A DNA stretch of 64,000 nt from Corynebacterium jeddahense (GCF_028609865.1 NZ_CP063194.1:1612001-1676000); one strand, 5' to 3'. Shown: positions 7,609-18,354, numbered from the stretch's first letter. Made by a program: numbers and translations. The notes: generated from the sequence alone by a model not told the origin.

Positions 7609-9417
7609 CTAGTGCAGCGGCAGGTTGGACAGCATCGTGTTTGTGAGCGCCACCGCGGCCTCGGAGCCGCCGCCGAGCACCACGAGCGTGGCAAACGCGA
7701 TGTCGTCGTCGGCCCGGTAGCCGGTGAACCAGGCGTGCGAGCCGCCGTTGATCTCGGCCTCGCCGGTCTTGCCGCGGATGTCGCCCTCAGCGCTCATATT
7801 CGACGCGGTGCCGCCGGGCGCGGTGACGGCGGCCATGAGCTGGCGCAGCTCGTCGATAGTCTGCGGCGCTGGCGGGTCGACCTGGCCGGTGACCTTTGTC
7901 TCGGCGCCCTGGATGAGGAACGGCACCGGCATCGCCCCGCGCGCCGCGGTCGCGGAGACGAGCGCCATGCCGAACGGGCTAGCCAGGTCGAGGCCCTGGC
8001 CGTAGCCGGCCTCCGTGCGGTCGAGCGGCTCCTCGCCCTCGGGGATGGAGCCGGTGAACGTCTCCACACCGGGGATCTCCATGTCCACGCCGAAGCCGAA
8101 CTGCTTTCCTACCTCTTTCAGCTCGCCCGGGTTGAGCTTCGTGGAGATGTCCGCGAACGTGGTGTTGCACGAGTGCGCGAACGCGCTCTCGAGCGGCACG
8201 GTGCCGAGACTGAAGCCCGCGTAGTTGGTCACCGTGCGGCCGTAGAGGTCCATCGTGCCCGGGCATGGCACCGGCGAACCGGGCACAAGCCCCTCGCGCG
8301 AGAGTCCCGCGGCGGCGGAGATGATCTTGAACGTCGAGCCCGGCGGGTACTGGCCCATCGTGGCCAGGTTGCCCTCCGCGTCGGCGGCGGGCGTCTGCGC
8401 GATGGCGAGGATCCCGCCCGTCGAAGGGCGGATGGCCACGATCATGGCCTTCTGCCCCGCCATCGGCTCGAGCGCCTGCTCCGCGGCGAGCTGCACGCGA
8501 TGGTCGAGGCTGATGCGTACGGCGGGGGCGGGCGCCGGGTCCTCGCCCTCGAGGCGCTCGTACGCCGCGCCGTTCTCGTTCACCACGTCGACGCTCCACC
8601 CGGCGTCACCGGTGAGGTCGTCGCGCACGAGCTCGCCCACGCGCGCCATGATGTCGGGCGCGAACGTCGGCTCGGCGTTGACCATCGCCGCCTCCTCGTT
8701 GAGGCGCACGCCCGGCTCCCCCGCCAGCGCAGACTCGAACGCGTCGCGCGCGGCGGCGGGGATGACCGCGGCCGAGTACACGCCGTCCGCGTCGGCGAGC
8801 TCCTTTTCCAGCCCCTCGGCGTCGCGCAGCGGCACGCCGCGGTCCGCCTCGTGCGCTTTCGCGAGCGCGCCACTGATCCCGGACGCGGCAGCGCCGGCGC
8901 TGCGCATCGCGCTCGTATCCACGAGTACGCGGTACGCCGTGCCCGGCTTGAGCAGCTCCACCCCGTCCGACGAGACCACGCTCGCCTGCGCGGGCGGCAC
9001 GGCGCGCAGCTCAAGGTGCTGGTTCGCGCCGAGGCGCGGGTGCAGCACGGACGGCTGCCAGCGCACGGTCCACTCGTTGCCGGACTGCGTGAGGGTCATC
9101 TGCGCGTCGTAGCTCAGCTCACGCTCGCGCGGCAGCTGCCACGTCAGGCGGTACTTCGCGGTGGCGAGGTTGTCGTCTTGGTGCACGTCGAGCAGCTCCG
9201 CGTCGAGCCCCTCGGCCTGCAGGCCGTTCCAGGTCTCGGCGATGGAAGCGTCGGCGGCCGAAGGGTCGTCGATACGCGAGGCTGTACTCTCCCGCTTCTC
9301 CAGCGCGCTCAGGAACGCGTCGGCCGCGGGCTCGGCATCGTTGGGACGCGGGGTGCAACTGCTTATCGACGACGCAAGCGCCACCGCCGCGACCACCCCA
9401 GCTAGGCGGCGTCGCAT
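7609..9417 (-). CDS. class B penicillin-binding protein (D,D-transpeptidase), lipoprotein signal
   Basis: This is a cell-wall transpeptidase that cross-links peptidoglycan outside the membrane. The signal peptide ends at a lipobox-like I-S-S-C, so C21 may be lipidated. The order is an NTF2-like MecA_N region (about 27-150), a dimerisation region, then the transpeptidase domain with S-T-F-K (S361, K364), S-C-N (S416-N418) and K-T-G (550-552), all intact. The 602-residue length is typical. The frame extends far upstream, but the ATG at 9417 begins the signal peptide. It lies 1 nt after the ispG stop, so translation is probably coupled. Two copies of the dispersed GCNTATCGACG motif lie in its N-terminal part. 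Confidence 0.93.
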   Translation of the reverse strand: MRRRLAGVVAAVALASSISSCTPRPNDAEPAADAFLSALEKRESTASRIDDPSAADASIAETWNGLQAEGLDAELLDVHQDDNLATAKYRLTWQLPRERELSYDAQMTLTQSGNEWTVRWQPSVLHPRLGANQHLELRAVPPAQASVVSSDGVELLKPGTAYRVLVDTSAMRSAGAAASGISGALAKAHEADRGVPLRDAEGLEKELADADGVYSAAVIPAAARDAFESALAGEPGVRLNEEAAMVNAEPTFAPDIMARVGELVRDDLTGDAGWSVDVVNENGAAYERLEGEDPAPAPAVRISLDHRVQLAAEQALEPMAGQKAMIVAIRPSTGGILAIAQTPAADAEGNLATMGQYPPGSTFKIISAAAGLSREGLVPGSPVPCPGTMDLYGRTVTNYAGFSLGTVPLESAFAHSCNTTFADISTKLNPGELKEVGKQFGFGVDMEIPGVETFTGSIPEGEEPLDRTEAGYGQGLDLASPFGMALVSATAARGAMPVPFLIQGAETKVTGQVDPPAPQTIDELRQLMAAVTAPGGTASNMSAEGDIRGKTGEAEINGGSHAWFTGYRADDDIAFATLVVLGGGSEAAVALTNTMLSNLPLH

Positions 9418-9418
9418 G

Positions 9419-10582
9419 CTAGCGCGTGACCTTGACCTCGGCCTTCGCGCCGGCGACCTCCTCGAGGCCCTCCTCCTCGGCGATGCGCAGGGCGTGGGCG
9501 ATGAGCGTTTCCACGATCTTGGATTCCGGCACCGTCTCCACGACCTCGCCCTTGACAAAGATCTGGCCCTTGCCGTTGCCCGAGGCCACGCCGAGGTCCG
9601 CGTCGCGCGCCTCGCCCGGGCCGTTGACCACGCAGCCCATCACGGCGACGCGCAGCGGGAACTCCATGCCCTCGAGGCCGGCGGTGACCTCTTCGGCGAG
9701 CTTGTACACGTCCACCTGGGCGCGGCCGCACGACGGGCAGGAGACGATCTCGAGCTTGCGGGGGCGCAGGTTGAGCGACTGCAGGATCTGGTCGCCCACC
9801 TTGATCTCCTCCACCGGGTCCGCAGACAGCGAGACGCGGATGGTGTCGCCGATGCCCTCGGCGAGCAGGGCGCCGAACGCGACGGAGGACTTGATGGTGC
9901 CCATGAACTTCGGGCCCGCCTCGGTGACGCCGAGGTGCAGCGGGTAGTCCGTCTTCTCCGCGAGCTGGCGGTAGGCCTCCACCATGAGCACCGGGTCGGA
10001 GTGCTTCACCGAGATCGCAATGTCGCCGAATCCATACTCCTCGAACAGGCCGGCCTCGTAGATCGCGGACTCGACGAGCGCTTCCGGGGTGGCCTTGCCG
10101 TACTTCTCCAGCAGGCGCTTGTCCAGGGATCCGCCGTTGACGCCGATGCGGATCGGGATGCCCGCGTCGCCGGCCGCCTGCGCCACCTCTTTCACGCGCC
10201 CGTCGAACTCCTTGATGTTGCCCGGGTTCACGCGCACCGCAGCGCAGCCGGCGTCGATGGCGGCGAAGATGTACTTCGGCTGGAAGTGGATGTCCGCGAT
10301 GACCGGGATCGGCGACTTCGCGGCGATGGCCGGCAGCGCCTCCGCGTCGACGGTTTTCGGGCAAGCCACGCGCACGATGTCGCAGCCCGCGGTGGCCAGC
10401 TGCGCGATCTGCTGCAGCGTGGCGTTGATGTCGTGCGTCTTCGTCGTGGTCATCGACTGCACGGTGATCGGGTGATCGGAGCCGACGCCCACACCCCCAA
10501 CCATCAGCTGGCGGGTCTTGCGACGCGGGGCCAGGGTCGGAGCCGGGCCTTCTGGCATGCCTAATCCGATGGGGGTGTTCAT
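9419..10582 (-). CDS. ispG: 4-hydroxy-3-methylbut-2-enyl diphosphate synthase (flavodoxin/ferredoxin)
   Basis: IspG (GcpE) carries out the penultimate MEP-pathway step, converting methylerythritol cyclodiphosphate to HMBPP by reductive ring opening. The 387-residue bacterial form has an N-terminal TIM barrel (V-Q-S-M-T-T-T, A-D-I-H-F) and a C-terminal domain whose C-P-S-C-G-R plus [10 protein letters not shown] supply the three cysteines of the [4Fe-4S] cluster. The open frame continues upstream into rseP, but the ATG at 10582, with a TAGAGT -10 8 nt before it, starts the conserved protein. The other MEP gene, dxr, is two genes upstream, so this cluster contains two steps of isoprenoid synthesis. 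Confidence 0.96.
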   Translation of the reverse strand: MNTPIGLGMPEGPAPTLAPRRKTRQLMVGGVGVGSDHPITVQSMTTTKTHDINATLQQIAQLATAGCDIVRVACPKTVDAEALPAIAAKSPIPVIADIHFQPKYIFAAIDAGCAAVRVNPGNIKEFDGRVKEVAQAAGDAGIPIRIGVNGGSLDKRLLEKYGKATPEALVESAIYEAGLFEEYGFGDIAISVKHSDPVLMVEAYRQLAEKTDYPLHLGVTEAGPKFMGTIKSSVAFGALLAEGIGDTIRVSLSADPVEEIKVGDQILQSLNLRPRKLEIVSCPSCGRAQVDVYKLAEEVTAGLEGMEFPLRVAVMGCVVNGPGEARDADLGVASGNGKGQIFVKGEVVETVPESKIVETLIAHALRIAEEEGLEEVAGAKAEVKVTR

Positions 10583-10590
10583 GGTGGCTA

Positions 10591-10596
10591 ACTCTA
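10591..10596 (-). promoter_or_regulatory. -10 element of leaderless ispG
   Basis: TAGAGT on the minus strand, 8 nt before the ispG ATG in the short gap after rseP. It suggests an ispG-pbp transcript independent of rseP. Confidence 0.4.
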
Positions 10597-10602
10597 GCAC
10601 CG

Positions 10603-11808
10603 TCACCCAAAAATTCTGACGGGGTTGACCACGTCCGCGGCCATCACGAGCACGCCCACCGCGAGCAGCAGCGCCGCCATCGTGTATGTCAGCGGCATGA
10701 GCTTTTCGTAGTTCGCCGGTCCGCCCGGCGGCAGCCCGCGAATGCGCCGGAAGGCGTCGCGAAGCTTCTCGTAGCACACCACCGCGATGTGCCCGCCGTC
10801 GAGCGGCGGCAGGGGCACGAGGTTGAACAGGGCGAGGAAGAAGTTCAAGCTGGCCAGCACCATCCAGAACGCGGACCACTGGTTCTGCTCCGCGAGCTCG
10901 CCGCCGGTGCGGGAGGCGCCGATGATGCTCACCGGGCCCTCGACGTCGCGCTCAGCGCCGAACAGCGACGCGACCACGCCCGGGATCTTGCCGGGGAACG
11001 CGGCAATGCCCTCGACGGTGACGCGCAGCATCTCGCCAGTGAACCGCGCCGTCGCGGGCACGGCCTCGGCGGGGCCGTACCGCTTGATCGCGTCCGGGAT
11101 CGGCGCGGCGGTGATGCCCACCGCGCCGACGGTGACCCGCTCGCCGGAGGTGGTAATGCGCTCCACGCCGGCGACGGGGACCGCGACGGTGACGGGGGCG
11201 CCGTCGCGCAAGAGCTCGAGCTCAACGGACTGCCCCTGCTTGTCCGCGACCGCCTCGCGCAGGTCCGCGAACTGCTCCACCGGCGCGCCGTCGACGGCGA
11301 CGATCGTGTCGCCCGGGCGCACCCCGGCCTCCCCCGCGGGTCCTTCGCCCTCGCAGTCCGCGAGCGTGCCCGCGTCGACCTGGTCGGCCACGCAGGTGAC
11401 CTCGCCCACCCGCGGCGTCGTGTCCGCGTTCGGGTTCGGGATGCCGGCAAAGATCGCCACAAAATAGACGATCACCATGCCAATGAGCAGGTTCATCACG
11501 ATGCCCCCGGCGAGCACGGCGATGCGCTGCCAGGCGGGCTTGTTCACCATCGCGTACGGCGCTTCCTCCGGGGTGACCGGATCCATCGCCGTCATGCCCG
11601 CGATGTCGCAGAACCCGCCGAACGGCAGGGCCGCGACGCCGTACTCGGTGCCGCCCTTCGTCGTCGACCACAGCGTCGGGCCGAAGCCGATGAAGTAGCG
11701 GCGCACCCGCATGCCAAACGCGCGGGCGGTGAACATGTGGCCGGCCTCGTGCAGCGCGATCGACGCCGCGATGGCCAGCGCGAACGCCAGGATGCCCAGG
11801 ACAGTCAC
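10603..11808 (-). CDS. rseP: site-2 (M50) intramembrane metalloprotease, RseP/Rip1 type
   Basis: This integral membrane zinc protease cuts transmembrane segments of anti-sigma factors and other substrates; the mycobacterial orthologue is Rip1. The first membrane helix contains H-E-A-G-H (H20, E21, H24) for zinc and catalysis. A PDZ domain lies at about 140-220, and the third zinc ligand is in L-P-P-L-D-G-G-H near residue 337. Further hydrophobic helices are at about 100-120 and 375-395. The ispG-rseP-dxr order is conserved in actinobacteria. It starts 18 bp after the dxr stop, and no separate promoter was evident. Confidence 0.94.
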   Translation of the reverse strand: MTVLGILAFALAIAASIALHEAGHMFTARAFGMRVRRYFIGFGPTLWSTTKGGTEYGVAALPFGGFCDIAGMTAMDPVTPEEAPYAMVNKPAWQRIAVLAGGIVMNLLIGMVIVYFVAIFAGIPNPNADTTPRVGEVTCVADQVDAGTLADCEGEGPAGEAGVRPGDTIVAVDGAPVEQFADLREAVADKQGQSVELELLRDGAPVTVAVPVAGVERITTSGERVTVGAVGITAAPIPDAIKRYGPAEAVPATARFTGEMLRVTVEGIAAFPGKIPGVVASLFGAERDVEGPVSIIGASRTGGELAEQNQWSAFWMVLASLNFFLALFNLVPLPPLDGGHIAVVCYEKLRDAFRRIRGLPPGGPANYEKLMPLTYTMAALLLAVGVLVMAADVVNPVRIFG

Positions 11809-11826
11809 GTGCTGCGGTGCCCCGCG

Positions 11827-12990
11827 CTACGCGCGCTCGAGGCGCGCGACGGCGTTGCCCACCTGCTCGCGGGCGCGGGCCTCGATGCGCATGATGTCGT
11901 AGACGTCGCCCGGCGTGGTGGCGTAGCTGCCCGCGCCGTCGAGCACCTCGGCGATGAGGTCCACGATCTGCGGGAAGCGGATCCGCCCGGCGAAGAACGC
12001 GTCGGTGGCCGCCTCGTTCGCCGCGTTGTAGATCGCGGGGTACGGGTCGCCCTGCTTCGTGGCCTGGCGGGCGAGTTTGACGGCGGGGAAGGCGTCGTCG
12101 TCAAGCGGTTCGAAGCTCCACTCGAAGGCCTGGGTGAAGTCGAGCGCCTCCTGCGCCCCGGCGACGCGGTCGGGCCAGCCGAGCGCGAGCGAGATGGGCA
12201 GCTTCATCGACGGCGGGGAGGCCTGCGCGATGGTGGCGCCGTCCGTGAACGTCACCATGGAGTGGACGACGGACTGCGGGTGCACCGTGACGTCGATGAG
12301 GTCCGGGTCCACGTCGAACAGCAGCGAGGCCTCGATGAGTTCCAGGCCCTTGTTCACCATCGTCGCGGAGTTGAGTGAATTCATCGTGCCCATGGACCAC
12401 GTCGGGTGGGCCACAGCCTGGTCCGGGGTGACGTCCATGAGCTCGTCGCGCGTCTTGCCGCGGAACGGCCCGCCGGAAGCGGTGAGCACGTAGCGCGCCA
12501 CCTCGCCGCTGCGGCCGCAGCGCAGCGCCTGCGCCATCGCGGAGTGCTCCGAATCCACCGGCACGATCTGCCCCGGCGCCGCAGCGTCGAGGACGATGCG
12601 CCCGCCCGCGACGAGGGACTCCTTGTTCGCGAGCGCGAGCGTCGTGCCGTTCTTGAGCGTCTCCAGCGTGGCGGGCAGCCCGGCCGAGCCGACGAGCGCG
12701 TTGAGGACAATGTCCGCCGGCTGGGAATCCACGAGCGCGGACGCGCACGTGTCGCCGGTGATGACGTAGCCGCCGAGCGCCTTCGACACCGCTTTCGCGC
12801 CCTCGATGTTGCGCACGGCGATCTGATCCGCGCTCAGCCCGAACTCGAGGGCCTGCTCGATGACGACGTCGGGGTTGTTGCCGCCCGTCGCCAGGCCGAC
12901 GACGTTGAACTGGTCGCGGTTGTCCCGGATCACCTCGACCGCCTGCGTGCCGATGGAACCGGTGGAACCGAGAATCAGTACATTCTTCAC
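11827..12990 (-). CDS. dxr: 1-deoxy-D-xylulose 5-phosphate reductoisomerase
   Basis: Dxr (IspC) is the NADPH-dependent enzyme that converts DXP to MEP, the committed step of non-mevalonate isoprenoid synthesis and the target of fosmidomycin. The family N-terminus [13 protein letters not shown] follows directly from a GTG at 12990, which gives 387 residues. A further ATG at 13041 would add 17 residues with no counterpart in the family, so I prefer the GTG. The N-K-E-S-L motif and the P-V-D-S-E-H-S segment that binds metal and substrate are intact. It lies at the promoter-proximal end of the dxr-rseP-ispG-pbp row. Confidence 0.95.
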   Translation of the reverse strand: MKNVLILGSTGSIGTQAVEVIRDNRDQFNVVGLATGGNNPDVVIEQALEFGLSADQIAVRNIEGAKAVSKALGGYVITGDTCASALVDSQPADIVLNALVGSAGLPATLETLKNGTTLALANKESLVAGGRIVLDAAAPGQIVPVDSEHSAMAQALRCGRSGEVARYVLTASGGPFRGKTRDELMDVTPDQAVAHPTWSMGTMNSLNSATMVNKGLELIEASLLFDVDPDLIDVTVHPQSVVHSMVTFTDGATIAQASPPSMKLPISLALGWPDRVAGAQEALDFTQAFEWSFEPLDDDAFPAVKLARQATKQGDPYPAIYNAANEAATDAFFAGRIRFPQIVDLIAEVLDGAGSYATTPGDVYDIMRIEARAREQVGNAVARLERA

Positions 12991-13138
12991 GCTGCCATTG
13001 TGGCATGTTTCGCGGCACGTGGTGCGAAAGTTTGAACTCATTAGGGGTGATGAGTCACCAGCGCGGTGCCCGGTGTGCGATGATGGACGCCGAGAGTTTT
13101 ATCAGCCTCCCTGACGCAAATAATGAAGGAGCATTCCC

Positions 13139-13678
13139 GTGGCTCACGCGAATGAAACAGCACCCCAGGTGTACAACGGTGTGTCCGAGGCGGACGTGCC
13201 GTCGGCCCGCTTCGGCTGGAGCGCGCTGTCCGACCGCACCATCCAGACCGCCGGGTGGATCTCCGTGCTGGTGCTCGTCGCCTACAACTTCGGCAACCAC
13301 CAGGGCCACGTGGAGACGATCTGGCTTATCGCGCTGGCCGTCCTCATCGCCCTCGGCCTCATCCTCCAGGCGACGAAGCCGAAGCTGCACCAGGTGCGCA
13401 CCGTGACCTCCCACAACCAGCCGGCCGGCCACGTCGAGCCGGACTGGATCTACAACCAGGCCACGCTCTCTGGCGACGTGTACGAGAACCTCACCGACTC
13501 CCAGCTGCGCTCCCTCAACATCGAGCCGGCCCGCGTCGCGCACCTGCGCTCGGCGCACCGCGAGGACCGCGTCATCGAGCGCAACGAGGAGACCCACGTT
13601 GTCGACCCGGCTCCGGTCCGCGAGACCGTCGAGGTGGTCGAGGTCGACGCCGCCACCGGCAAGCACGAGCGCATGTAA
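13139..13678 (+). CDS. DUF2631 membrane protein
   Basis: A 179-residue actinobacterial membrane protein of unknown function. Two hydrophobic segments (about 37-50 and 60-77) are separated by N-F-G-N-H-Q-G-H. The C-terminal half is hydrophilic and ends in an acidic, Val/Glu-rich tail. The neighbourhood (between dxr and rlmN) and the fold pattern match DUF2631, found next to dxr in Corynebacterium and Mycobacterium. The start is GTG at 13139, set by the AAGGAG ribosome site about 8 nt upstream. It is divergent from dxr and followed by a strong terminator. Confidence 0.85.
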   Translation: MAHANETAPQVYNGVSEADVPSARFGWSALSDRTIQTAGWISVLVLVAYNFGNHQGHVETIWLIALAVLIALGLILQATKPKLHQVRTVTSHNQPAGHVEPDWIYNQATLSGDVYENLTDSQLRSLNIEPARVAHLRSAHREDRVIERNEETHVVDPAPVRETVEVVEVDAATGKHERM

Positions 13679-13695
13679 GCGTTCGCGTATCGACG

Positions 13696-13729
13696 ACACC
13701 CGCTGGCCGACCTGCCAGCGGGTGTTTTT
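13696..13729 (+). terminator. strong terminator after the DUF2631 gene
   Basis: A perfect 12-bp stem (13696-13707 with 13714-13725, loop CGACCT) is followed by TTTTTG. A copy of the dispersed GCGTATCGACG motif (13685-13695) abuts the stem. It may also slow transcription from rlmN on the other strand. Confidence 0.9.
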
Positions 13730-13743
13730 GTGCGCGGTGGGGC

Positions 13744-14859
13744 CTACCCCGCCTTTTCGTCCGCGGCGAGCTGGCCGCAGGCGGCCGCAATCTCCTGCCC
13801 CTTCGTGTCGCGCACCGTGCACGGCACGCCCTGGGCGGCGACGCGGCGCACGAACTCGTCCTGGCGCGCCTTCGGGGAGGCGTCCCACTTCGAGCCCGGC
13901 GTCGGGTTGAGCGGGATGACGTTGACGTGGACGAGCGAGCCGAGCGCGGCGTGGAGCTTCTTGCCCAGCATGTCGGCGCGGAAGTTCTGGTCGTTCATGT
14001 CGCGGATGAGCGCGTACTCGATGGAGACGCGCCGGCCCGTCTGGTCCGCGTAGTAGCGGGCGGCGTCGAGCACCTCGGCGACGGCGAAGCGGTTGTTCAT
14101 GGGGACGAGCTCGTCGCGCAGTTCGTCGTCAGGCGTGTGCAGGCTCACGGCGAGGGTGCACGACAGACCCTCGTCGCCGAGGCGGCGAATCTGCGGAGCG
14201 AGCCCGACCGTGGAGACGGTGACGTTGCGCTGCGAGATGCCGAAGCCGTCCGGCGCGGGCTGGGTGATCTGGCGCACCGCGGCGACCACGCGGTTGTAGT
14301 TCGCCAACGGCTCGCCCATACCCATGAACACGACGTTGGACAGGCGCGAACCCTCCGCCTGCATCATCGCCGCCGCCGCGCGCACCTGGTCCACGATCTC
14401 CGCGGTAGACAGGTTGCGGTCCAGGCCGCCCTGGCCGGTGGCGCAAAACGGGCAGGCCATGCCGCAGCCGGCCTGGGAGGAGATGCACAGCGTCGCGCGC
14501 CCGGGGTAGCGCATGAGCACCGACTCGAGCAGGATGCCGTCGTGGAGGCGCCACAGCGTCTTCGTCGTGTCGCCGTCGTCGGTCTCCACCGTGCGCACCG
14601 GGGTGAGCAGCGTGGGAAACAGCGCGTCCTTGACCGTTTGGCGCTGGTGCTCGGGCAGATCCGTCATGGTCAGCGGGTCCGCCTCGAACTTGCCGTAGTA
14701 GTGGCGCGCGATCTGGTCCGCGCGGAACTTGGGCAGGCCGAGGTCTTTGAGCGCGGCGATGCGCTCGTCCTTGGTCAGGTCCGCGAAGTGCTTCGGCGGC
14801 ATCCCGCGCTTGGGCGCGAGGAGTTGGATCTGGGGGAAGTCGCTCATAGTGCGCCCCAT
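13744..14859 (-). CDS. rlmN: dual-specificity 23S rRNA (A2503-C2) / tRNA (A37-C2) methyltransferase
   Basis: This radical SAM enzyme methylates C2 of A2503 in 23S rRNA and A37 in some tRNAs. The cluster-binding C-x3-C-x2-C is at C132, C136 and C139 in C-G-M-A-C-P-F-C. The C-terminal Cys of A-A-C-G-Q-L is the methyl-carrying residue, and [11 protein letters not shown] precedes the cluster as in the family. The start at 14859 (371 residues) is supported by a TAACGT -10 6 nt upstream; an ATG four codons later (14847) is possible. It is a single gene converging on the DUF2631 gene. Confidence 0.94.
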   Translation of the reverse strand: MGRTMSDFPQIQLLAPKRGMPPKHFADLTKDERIAALKDLGLPKFRADQIARHYYGKFEADPLTMTDLPEHQRQTVKDALFPTLLTPVRTVETDDGDTTKTLWRLHDGILLESVLMRYPGRATLCISSQAGCGMACPFCATGQGGLDRNLSTAEIVDQVRAAAAMMQAEGSRLSNVVFMGMGEPLANYNRVVAAVRQITQPAPDGFGISQRNVTVSTVGLAPQIRRLGDEGLSCTLAVSLHTPDDELRDELVPMNNRFAVAEVLDAARYYADQTGRRVSIEYALIRDMNDQNFRADMLGKKLHAALGSLVHVNVIPLNPTPGSKWDASPKARQDEFVRRVAAQGVPCTVRDTKGQEIAAACGQLAADEKAG

Positions 14860-14865
14860 TTTGGC

Positions 14866-14871
14866 ACGTTA
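14866..14871 (-). promoter_or_regulatory. -10 element of leaderless rlmN
   Basis: TAACGT on the minus strand, 6 nt before the ATG at 14859. Confidence 0.4.
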
Positions 14872-14899
14872 GCGCGCCAAATTCGAATCCCGGCCGGGG

Positions 14900-15841
14900 T
14901 TACGCGCCGTTCATGAGCGCCGTGGAGGTGAGCAGGATGTAGGTCACCGCCGCCGCGGGCAACATGCCGTCGAGGCGGTCCATGATCCCGCCGTGGCCCG
15001 GCAGCAGGTTCGACATGTCCTTGATGCCGAGTTCGCGCTTGAATTGGCTTTCCACGAGGTCGCCCATCGTCGCACAGAGCACGAGCGCAATGCCGAGGAC
15101 GACGCCCATCCACCATGGGCCGTCGATAAGCAGTGCGACAACGAGGATGCCCGTGATCACGCCGGCGGTGAGCGAGCCCCCGAAGCCCTCCCACGACTTG
15201 TTCGGGCTCACGGCGGGTGCCATCGGGTGCGAGCCGAACATCACGCCCGCCGCGTAGCCGCCGACGTCGTTGGCCACGACGCAGAGCATGAACGCGACGA
15301 TGAAGCGGGAGCCGTCGACGCCGCCCTCGCTGATCACGGAGATCATCGCGGCGAACGTACCGAACAGCGGGATCCAGGCGAGCACGAAGATGGCGACGGC
15401 AGTGTCGCGCAGGTAGTTCTCGGGGCGGTTGTGGCGGCCCTGGTGGAACATGCCCCAGAACATGACCACGAGCACGGTGAACGCGAAGCCGGCGACGAGG
15501 CCGGTGGTGCCGTACGGGACGGACAGCCACAGCATCGCCTGGCCGAGGATGATCATGAGCGTGCGGGGCTGCTGGTAGCCGCCCTCCCGCAGGCGCGTCA
15601 TCACCTCCCACATCGCGAGCGCGACCGCGACGGCGACGAGGGGGTACCAGGCCACCGGGCCGACCATGACGGCGGCGATGACGAGCGCGCCGAGCACCAC
15701 GCCGGTCGTAATCGCCGCGGGCAGGTCGCGCCCCGCCTTGTTCTTCGGCTTCGGCGCGTGCGAGGGCCAGCGGCTCGGTGTGGCGCGGTGCTCGTGTTCG
15801 TGCCCGTGTTCGTGCCCGTATTCGTGCTCGGTGGTGGCCAC
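14900..15841 (-). CDS. cdsA: phosphatidate cytidylyltransferase
   Basis: CdsA is the membrane enzyme that makes CDP-diacylglycerol from phosphatidate and CTP, the precursor of all phospholipids. The product has 313 residues and about eight hydrophobic segments. The C-terminal signature K-x-x-x-G-I-K-D-M-S-N-L-L-P-G-H-G-G-x-x-D-R-x-D contains the metal-binding acidic residues. The first 20 residues are unusually rich in His and Glu (H-E-Y-G-H-E-H-G-H-E-H-E-H), encoded by short DNA repeats; such a tail could bind metal but its role is unknown. The start is GTG at 15841, 1 nt after the frr stop with the ribosome site inside frr, so the two are translationally coupled. Confidence 0.95.
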   Translation of the reverse strand: MATTEHEYGHEHGHEHEHRATPSRWPSHAPKPKNKAGRDLPAAITTGVVLGALVIAAVMVGPVAWYPLVAVAVALAMWEVMTRLREGGYQQPRTLMIILGQAMLWLSVPYGTTGLVAGFAFTVLVVMFWGMFHQGRHNRPENYLRDTAVAIFVLAWIPLFGTFAAMISVISEGGVDGSRFIVAFMLCVVANDVGGYAAGVMFGSHPMAPAVSPNKSWEGFGGSLTAGVITGILVVALLIDGPWWMGVVLGIALVLCATMGDLVESQFKRELGIKDMSNLLPGHGGIMDRLDGMLPAAAVTYILLTSTALMNGA

Positions 15842-15842
15842 C

Positions 15843-16400
15843 TTAGACCTCCAGCAGCTCGGCTTCCTTGCGCTGCACGATGTCGTCGATCTGCGCGACG
15901 TACGTCTGGGTCGTCTTGTCCAGCGACTTCTCGGCGGTGGCGACCTCGTCCTCGCCGGCGTCGCCGTCCTTCTGGATCTTCTTCAGCGCGTCCATCCCGG
16001 AGCGGCGCACGTTGCGGATGGCGATCTTTCCCTCCTCGCCCTTCTGCTTCGCCTGCTTGACCAGGTCACGGCGGCGCTCCTCCGTGAGCTGCGGCACGGA
16101 GACGCGGATGACCTGGCCGTCGTCCGTCGGGTTCACGCCGAGATCGGAGTTGCGGATGGCGTTCTCGATCTCGCCCATGGTGGACATGTCGTAGGGCTTG
16201 ATCAGCAGCATGCGCGGCTCCGGCACCGAGATGGTGGCCATCTGGGTGATCGGGGTCGGCGCGCCGTAGAAGTCCGCCATCACACCGTTGAACATGGCCG
16301 GGTTCGCACGGCCGGTTCGGATGGTGGAAAGCTCCTCGCGGGTGTGGTCCACCGAGTGGGTCATGCGCTCCTCGGCGTCCAGCAAAACGTCATCAATCAT
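15843..16400 (-). CDS. frr: ribosome recycling factor
   Basis: RRF splits post-termination ribosomes together with EF-G. The 185-residue length and L-shaped two-domain sequence pattern are canonical: an N-terminal helix, R-T-G-R-A-N-P-A as the conserved core motif, L-L-I-K-P-Y-D, and the R-R-x-x-x-D-x-L-K-K-x-x-K-D segment. The ATG at 16400 is preceded by AGGGG at 8-9 nt. In most bacteria it follows pyrH directly; here a divergent amidase separates them, so frr has its own promoter region in 16401-16474. It is co-transcribed with cdsA. Confidence 0.97.
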   Translation of the reverse strand: MIDDVLLDAEERMTHSVDHTREELSTIRTGRANPAMFNGVMADFYGAPTPITQMATISVPEPRMLLIKPYDMSTMGEIENAIRNSDLGVNPTDDGQVIRVSVPQLTEERRRDLVKQAKQKGEEGKIAIRNVRRSGMDALKKIQKDGDAGEDEVATAEKSLDKTTQTYVAQIDDIVQRKEAELLEV

Positions 16401-16462
16401 GGGTGTACCCCTATCGTTTCTCGGGATTGCGTCCCCACTAACGTACCAGCGTCGCCCGGGCC

Positions 16463-16468
16463 TACACT
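16463..16468 (+). promoter_or_regulatory. -10 element of leaderless amidase gene
   Basis: TACACT ends 6 nt before the ATG at 16475, with no ribosome site. It lies in the 74-bp divergent gap with frr. Confidence 0.5.
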
Positions 16469-16474
16469 GTCGCC

Positions 16475-17587
16475 ATGCTGCACCCCGCGTTCACGTCCGC
16501 CGCAACGCCCGGCGGCGCGGACGACGGCGCGCCCGCTGCACCGCAGCGTCGCGGGCGCCTCGCCGGGTGGCAGATCCCGGTGAAGGACGGCACCGACGTC
16601 GCGGGCCTGCCCACCACCCACGGCAACCCCGCGCGCACGACGCATCCCACCGAGACCGACCCGTTCGTCGAGGCGCTGCTCCGCGCCGGTGCCACCGTCC
16701 CCGACAAAACCCTCACCTCGGAGCTCGGGGCCACGTGCTACGCGGAACGCCCCGGCGTGCCGGTGCTCGAATCCCCCGCCTACCCGGAGTGTACGCCGGG
16801 CGGCTCGTCCACCGGGGCCGCGGTAGTCGTGGCGGACGGGACCTGCCGCGCGGCGCACGGCACGGACGCCGGCGGCTCGGTGCGCGTGCCCGCCGCGGCG
16901 TGCGAGGTCGTCGGGCTGAAGCTCGCGGGCCGGCAGTTGCCCGCCCACGGGTTCCTCACCAGAGGCGTCAAAGACCTGTTCACCCTTACCGGGTGGCCGG
17001 CGGGCGGGCGGGCGCGGCGGCCGGTGCGCATCGGGGTGCTCACCCGGGGCGTGTTCGCCGACCCGCCGGTGCAGGATCGGCGCGGGGCGATCGTCGAGAC
17101 GCTTGCTGCCCTCCTGCCCTACGACGTGGTCGAACTCGCGCCCTACCGCGAGTCGCGCGAGACGTACGCGCACTTTTCCGTCGCGATCAAGGCGGGCTTC
17201 CGCAACGTGGACCCGCTAGACAGCGACTACATCGGCTGGCTCGTCGAGGAGTCACACCGGCTCGCGCCCGGCGCCCTCGAGGCGGCTGCGGCGCACAAGC
17301 GCGCGCTGCCGGGGCTGCTCGCAGCGCAGTGGGGCGTGGACGCGGTGCTCTCCCCCACCCTCGCGTTCGACCCGCCGCCGCTCGGCTACTTTCCGTCGCT
17401 CTCCCCCGCGGAGAGCTTCGAGGCACAGACGCAGTGGTCGCCTTGGTGCTCGCTGTTTAACGTGCTGGGCACGCCCGCGATCGCGCTCGGCGGGGTGCAC
17501 CTCGGCAGCCTCACGCTCACCGGGCCGGAGCTGTTGCGCGTGGCGCGCGACGTCGAGGCGCTGCTCGCGGGCGTCGCTGCGGGCTAG
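16475..17587 (+). CDS. amidase-signature family hydrolase, shortened
   Basis: A member of the amidase signature family (Ser-cisSer-Lys). The triad is visible: K37 in I-P-V-K-D, the cis-Ser in G-G-S-S-T-G (S111/S112) and the nucleophile S135 in [12 protein letters not shown]. At 370 residues it is about 100 shorter than typical amidases. After the triad region the usual G-R-V-x-x-x-G-x-x-x-x-x-x-S-x-D-x-x-G-P-x-A-R segment is reduced, and the protein jumps from L-F-T-L-T-G-W-P to a C-terminal domain. The natural substrate is unknown. It lies opposite to and between frr and pyrH, and its stop shares the palindrome CTAG with the pyrH stop. Confidence 0.85.
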   Translation: MLHPAFTSAATPGGADDGAPAAPQRRGRLAGWQIPVKDGTDVAGLPTTHGNPARTTHPTETDPFVEALLRAGATVPDKTLTSELGATCYAERPGVPVLESPAYPECTPGGSSTGAAVVVADGTCRAAHGTDAGGSVRVPAAACEVVGLKLAGRQLPAHGFLTRGVKDLFTLTGWPAGGRARRPVRIGVLTRGVFADPPVQDRRGAIVETLAALLPYDVVELAPYRESRETYAHFSVAIKAGFRNVDPLDSDYIGWLVEESHRLAPGALEAAAAHKRALPGLLAAQWGVDAVLSPTLAFDPPPLGYFPSLSPAESFEAQTQWSPWCSLFNVLGTPAIALGGVHLGSLTLTGPELLRVARDVEALLAGVAAG

Positions 17588-18309
17588 GCGACGAGGGTGC
17601 CCACCTGCTCGCCAGCGACGGCGCGGGCGATGTTGCCCTCCTTGAGCAGGTTGAACACGAGGATCGGCATGTTGTTGTCCATGCAGAGGCTGAACGCGGT
17701 GGCGTCGGCAACCTTGAGGCCGTGCTCGATGACCTCGCGCGGCGAGATCTCGGAGTAGAGCTTCGCGTCCGGGTTCGTGCGCGGATCCGAGTCGTACACG
17801 CCGTCGACGGCCTTCGCCATGAGCAGCACCTCGCAGCCGATCTCGAGCGCGCGCTGTGCCGCCGTGGTGTCCGTGGAGAAGTACGGCATGCCCATGCCGG
17901 CGCCGAAGATGACCACGCGGCCCTTCTCCAGGTGGCGCGCGGCGCGCAGCGGCAGGTACGGCTCCGAGATCTGGGCCATGTTGATCGCGGTCTGCACGCG
18001 GCAATCCACGCCCATCTGCTGGAGGAAGTCCTGCAGCGCCAGGCAGTTCATCACCGTGCCCAGCATGCCCATGTAATCCGAGCGCGCGCGATCCATGCCG
18101 CGCTGCTGCAGCTCGGCACCGCGGAAGAAGTTGCCGCCGCCGATCACCACAGCCACCTCGGTTCCGCCGCGGGCGACGTCCGCGATCTGGCGGGCGACGG
18201 ACTCCACCACGTCCGGGTCGATGCCAACCTTCCCGCCGCCGAACATCTCACCGCCCAGCTTCAGCATCACTCGCTTGAAACCTGTGCGGTTGGGGTTGTG
18301 GTCAGTCAC
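17584..18309 (-). CDS. pyrH: UMP kinase
   Basis: PyrH phosphorylates UMP to UDP with ATP. It is the hexameric bacterial type of the amino-acid-kinase fold and is allosterically controlled by UTP and GTP. The 241 residues include the glycine-rich [15 protein letters not shown], and the C-terminal D-A-T-A-F motif typical of the family. The GTG at 18309 is chosen because AAGGAG lies about 9 nt upstream; an ATG nearby is out of frame. It is preceded by a candidate TAGAAT -10 and follows the tsf terminator. Confidence 0.97.
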   Translation of the reverse strand: MTDHNPNRTGFKRVMLKLGGEMFGGGKVGIDPDVVESVARQIADVARGGTEVAVVIGGGNFFRGAELQQRGMDRARSDYMGMLGTVMNCLALQDFLQQMGVDCRVQTAINMAQISEPYLPLRAARHLEKGRVVIFGAGMGMPYFSTDTTAAQRALEIGCEVLLMAKAVDGVYDSDPRTNPDAKLYSEISPREVIEHGLKVADATAFSLCMDNNMPILVFNLLKEGNIARAVAGEQVGTLVA

Positions 18310-18354
18310 CGGTCATTGCTCCTTTTGCTGGGGGTCTCGTAACACTCCCGGAAG

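Noticed and set aside
12991..13041. Longer Dxr from the ATG at 13041
   Set aside because: It would add 17 residues without counterpart in the family; the GTG at 12990 begins the conserved N-terminus.
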